Part shown: piece after piece, positions 60,962 to 64,000 of the stretch | Layout of the letters: each line of letters begins with the position of its first letter | Numbering within the stretch: the stretch's first letter is position 1 | Assembly (NCBI GenBank): GCA_023251095.1 | Contig: JAHEZL010000012.1 | Span: 1 to 64,000 of the forward strand | Length of the DNA: 64,000 bases | Source of the DNA: Flavobacteriales bacterium | GTDB lineage: Bacteria > Bacteroidota > Bacteroidia > Flavobacteriales_C > GCA-002722245 | Direction: 5' to 3' | Position numbers and translations under genes: made by a program | The notes under the pieces: generated by a model | Databases searched by the model: none | Told to the model about the DNA's origin: nothing | What the model saw: the letters and a program-made list of their open reading frames with translations, nothing else

Positions 60962-63040
60962 ATGATGAATAAGATTTCAAAAAGGCGCACAATTCGCCTG
61001 ATGGGTACTTTCGGAATGCTGCTTAGCTGCGGAACCGCATTTGCCACAGGTAATTCAGCCGATTCAACGCAGCAGGCGAACGATTCGCTGGCACTTCGTG
61101 AGAGTTACAAGCAAAGCAAACCTGTTCTTTTCGGCACAGGTTCTGTATTGCTCAATCCAACCTATTCTCCGGGAATAGGCGGCATAAAAATCAACCCCCA
61201 TTTTAATTTTAATGGATCTGAATCTCAGGGCAAAGCCTTGTTTGCCGATGACGTTGTTATTTCGGGAGTAATGCGTGCATTGATGGTTTATCGTGATATG
61301 AACAAATCATACGACGATATGATCACCAGTGAAAAAAGCATTGCTTTCTCTGATTATCCTACGGCAAATGTCGGTACAACAAATGGTGGGGGATATCCTA
61401 TGTTAGAGTTGAACTTTTCTTCAAAGTTCCGTTCAAAAATCGATTTCAATGTTGGTTATTCCATCACTCCTATATTTACAGGTGATCCGTTGAGTAATAA
61501 CAGTCGCAGTTTGAGTGCCCGACAAAACATTAATTTCTCGGGACGCATCAGAAGCGGTTTGTTTGAAACCAGCGTTACTGCAGGTGAGGTGCTATGGGTG
61601 AAGATGAGTAAGTTCACAATGGGACAAGCGGAATACCGCGACAATTATTTCAATCGTTTGCCTTGGGACTGGTACAGAAGATCTTTCGAAAGATTTGAAG
61701 AATATTTCTCACAATCCAGCAACATCGGAAACCAGGGATTGGGCGGTAGCGCAGTATCGGGTGTGGTGTTTGAAACAAAATATTTGCCTTGGCAAGTGGG
61801 TGTGAGAGGGATGTTCGGACGTACAAGTTCAAGCGTTGCCTTGTCGCAAGGAATCAATTATTTCCCATCTTACACAGGAGTGGTGAAATTGGAAAAAGTG
61901 ATTTTCGAAAGATTCATGTCGGGAACTGTTGGATTGAACTTCTATGCAAAACGCGCACAGGTTTCTTTTGAAGACAAAAGACCGGATAACAACACAGTAA
62001 CCACTTTGGATTTCAATTTTAAAATTAAAAAGGTATTGGTGTCGGGAGAGTTTGGTGTGGGCAGAGTTGAAAATCCGGGATCTCCTGCTTCAAGTCCAAT
62101 CGGACAAGGGTATTATTTAAAAACAGAATTCGACAAACGTATAGTATTGGTTCCTTTTTCTGTTGAGTATTACAACATCAATACAGCAATGGCGAGCATC
62201 GATGGTTCTATCTTAAACTCTAATTCAACTTTGAGTCAGGGTGGATACGCTACCGAAAAAGTGTACGATGCACTTTACTTACCAAACATTGCGCAGGAGG
62301 TTGGACAAATTGCCAACAACCGTCAGGGTTTTAACTTCAGAGCAGAAGGCGGGTTAGGAAAATACATCAGAATTCAGTTTGGTTATGCTGCCAGCTCCGA
62401 AAAAGAACATACTACGGATGACATTACCATTCAGCACAGGATAAATGATTTCTCCCGTTCAAGAATGCGCCCATGGTTTCAGGCCGATGGTCCTTACCAC
62501 AGAATTAAATCAGCGTGGTTCCGTACTTATGAAACCATTACAGTGAATTCATCAAAACTGACGAACAGCACTACATACCTGAAAGGGTTCAATGCTGCTG
62601 AATTGTTATTGAAAGGACAATTTGAAATCAACAAACACAAATTGATCATTTTAAACTACAACAGTTTCAATACGGTTCAAAACGGATTCAATCCTTTGAA
62701 TCCTATTCCGAACAACAATACTTTTATCTCAGTTTTCTATGAAGATTTAACGGTTGCTTTCAGCATCCTTAAAAACTTATCGGTAGTGGCAGAGGCAGGA
62801 TTTGAAACGGTGAAAGGAAGCACTTCGGTGAATCTTTCTCCTGATAAAGCAAGTGCTGCCGATTCAGATAGAGTGATTAACCAATTGGGTAAAACTATTG
62901 CCTTCGGTATTGATTACGATATCGCCAGAAACATGAACATACATCTTCGTCGCAGATATTTTACACATCAGGATTACAACTTCACCAAAGATGTGTTTGA
63001 TGGCAATGAAACAACTTTCGAATTTAAAATTTTCTTCTAA
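60962..63040 (+). CDS. Outer membrane beta-barrel-like protein of unknown family
   Basis: 692 residues with an N-terminal signal sequence (about 10-30, ending AFATG) and then dense alternating aromatic beta-strands to a C-terminal Phe (TTFEFKIFF), the classic outer-membrane barrel ending. Repeated strand pieces include SKFRSKIDFNVGYSITP, VRGMFGRTSSSVALSQG and YDIARNMNIHLRRRYFTH. No plug domain and no TonB box are visible, so it is probably not a TonB-dependent receptor. Follows the chitinase by 49 bases and precedes a similar gene by 14. I do not recognise the family. Confidence 0.75.
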   Translation: MMNKISKRRTIRLMGTFGMLLSCGTAFATGNSADSTQQANDSLALRESYKQSKPVLFGTGSVLLNPTYSPGIGGIKINPHFNFNGSESQGKALFADDVVISGVMRALMVYRDMNKSYDDMITSEKSIAFSDYPTANVGTTNGGGYPMLELNFSSKFRSKIDFNVGYSITPIFTGDPLSNNSRSLSARQNINFSGRIRSGLFETSVTAGEVLWVKMSKFTMGQAEYRDNYFNRLPWDWYRRSFERFEEYFSQSSNIGNQGLGGSAVSGVVFETKYLPWQVGVRGMFGRTSSSVALSQGINYFPSYTGVVKLEKVIFERFMSGTVGLNFYAKRAQVSFEDKRPDNNTVTTLDFNFKIKKVLVSGEFGVGRVENPGSPASSPIGQGYYLKTEFDKRIVLVPFSVEYYNINTAMASIDGSILNSNSTLSQGGYATEKVYDALYLPNIAQEVGQIANNRQGFNFRAEGGLGKYIRIQFGYAASSEKEHTTDDITIQHRINDFSRSRMRPWFQADGPYHRIKSAWFRTYETITVNSSKLTNSTTYLKGFNAAELLLKGQFEINKHKLIILNYNSFNTVQNGFNPLNPIPNNNTFISVFYEDLTVAFSILKNLSVVAEAGFETVKGSTSVNLSPDKASAADSDRVINQLGKTIAFGIDYDIARNMNIHLRRRYFTHQDYNFTKDVFDGNETTFEFKIFF

Positions 63041-63054
63041 TAATTTATAAAGCA

Positions 63055-64000
63055 ATGCAAAACAAAAAATTATTACTTACATCAGCGTTAACGGTAGCTA
63101 TAGGAGGTTCTCTATTGGCGCAAATGATGGGACAATCACCGACTAAATTTTCTTTGAATGGTTTAGGACGGTCATATATTACCAATAGCAATTTGAGCGG
63201 GAATATTATGAGTGGCGACACTAAAACCCACAACGCGGGGATTGGCGGTTACAACTTATTTGACCTTCAAAATAATCTGGCTATAGATTCTGCTTTTCAG
63301 GCTACAGCCACTTACAGGGTGAGAAGTGAGTTTGGTGCTTTTTACGGAAGTGCAAACTCTTTCAAATTCCGTCAGTTTAAATTAATGGGTAAAATAAAAG
63401 ATTTCAGATATGAGATCGGTGATGTTCGTATTGAACTCACTCCTTTTACCGTGTTTAATTTCGGCGATATGTACCACAAGTACGAATCGGAAATCTTCCA
63501 GATGAGAAGAGCCATCACCGAATACGAAAACATGAACGTTGGTAACGGATGGTTGCTGCAAGGTGCGCACCTGAAATACGGTCATGATTTCGAAAACTGG
63601 GGAATTGGTGCTTATGGTTTCGTAACCAGAACAACTTCAACCAATGAGATGAGTATTTCCGACAGATTATTGTCGGGTGCAAGAGTTGGCGCTTCTTTTG
63701 GCGACAATATTAAAATCGGTGGAACGTATGTTGGATTAACCGATGTGGATATTCAATCGGCTACATACTCTTACAAAAACTACGTTGGAACGGGAGATGT
63801 TGAATACCTGATGAATTCTGATGCAAGTGCTTTAAAAATCAGATTTGAAGGTGGAGCATCAAGTTTCAACTACAAAAATGTTGCTGCGGTAATCGATTCA
63901 TCAAAATCATATCAGGATTATTTCCTTGATCTTACAGCAAGTTTAGCATTGAAAGGTCCTGGAATTAAATTCACCTTGGGTGTAACAGATGTTGGACAAT
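63055..64000 (+). CDS. Outer membrane barrel-like protein, cut by window end
   Basis: Open frame with no stop up to the last base of the window; the first 315 residues are visible. It starts MQNKKLLLTSALTVAIGGSL with a signal peptide ending LLAQ, then strand-rich sequence with Tyr/Phe alternation (ATATYRVRSEFGAFYGSANSF, GNGWLLQGAHLKYGHDF, GASFGDNIKIGGTYVGLTD). It resembles the preceding gene in style and may be a second barrel in the same operon. Function unknown. Confidence 0.8.
   Translation, partial: MQNKKLLLTSALTVAIGGSLLAQMMGQSPTKFSLNGLGRSYITNSNLSGNIMSGDTKTHNAGIGGYNLFDLQNNLAIDSAFQATATYRVRSEFGAFYGSANSFKFRQFKLMGKIKDFRYEIGDVRIELTPFTVFNFGDMYHKYESEIFQMRRAITEYENMNVGNGWLLQGAHLKYGHDFENWGIGAYGFVTRTTSTNEMSISDRLLSGARVGASFGDNIKIGGTYVGLTDVDIQSATYSYKNYVGTGDVEYLMNSDASALKIRFEGGASSFNYKNVAAVIDSSKSYQDYFLDLTASLALKGPGIKFTLGVTDVGQ

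Overview
The window comes from the AT-rich chromosome of a member of the Bacteroidota, most like the Flavobacteriales and related marine or freshwater lineages. This rests on type IX secretion (T9SS) C-terminal sorting domains (seven type A proteins, one clearly degenerate, and one type B/CHU_C protein), a LytS/LytTR two-component operon, Bacteroidota-restricted families (DUF4293, DUF4199, DUF4465, DUF4954, TIGR02757, the outer membrane beta-barrel family), the bacillithiol deacetylase BshB1, a Rho with a long disordered insert, and promoter-like TAnnTTTG boxes. No tRNA, rRNA, prophage, transposase or CRISPR array was seen.

Layout: 0-6.6 kb holds pcm, a three-gene histidine kinase / degenerate kinase / LytTR regulator operon and a divergent TonB-receptor-like barrel. 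6.2-13 kb is housekeeping: thioesterase, rdgB, M42 peptidase, rho, and two membrane proteins. 12.96-17.5 kb is a cobalamin-riboswitch operon: BtuB-like receptor, DUF4465 surface protein, a second T9SS surface protein and a tiny type B sorting-domain protein. 17.5-24.9 kb carries lysC-lysA, glmS-DUF4954 and a cyclase-family hydrolase. 25.1-34.6 kb carries guaA, a LysM/periplasmic-binding-like protein, hemF, TIGR02757, three tandem T9SS proteins and a bestrophin. 34.7-47.5 kb is mainly on the minus strand: beta-helix T9SS protein, pdxH, NlpC/P60 hydrolase, two tandem GH20 hexosaminidases, a phosphopantetheinyl transferase, bioA, small envelope proteins and maf.

47.5-57 kb is a minus-strand run from bshB1 through cytochrome c maturation (ccmB, ccmC/ccsA, ccmD, ccmE, ccmF) into kdsC-like, UbiA-type and maf genes. 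A large T9SS leucine-rich-repeat gene separates ccmB from the rest. 57.2-59.3 kb is gap-pfkA (glycolysis). 59.6 kb to the end is a GH18 chitinase followed by two outer-membrane barrel-like proteins, the last running off the window.

The most unusual items are: (1) CcmB carries an extra domain of about 88 residues in the predicted periplasmic loop between its last two membrane segments, and this domain resembles the OB-fold of CcmE from the same locus but lacks the heme-binding Cys; (2) a dispersed palindromic element of about 170-205 bp occurs in four copies, three of them between convergent genes, and one copy is recombined with a second repeat family whose hairpin differs by compensatory changes; (3) a histidine-kinase-like protein lacks the phosphorylatable His and the ATP-binding domain; (4) the B12 operon encodes candidate secreted cobalamin-capture proteins.
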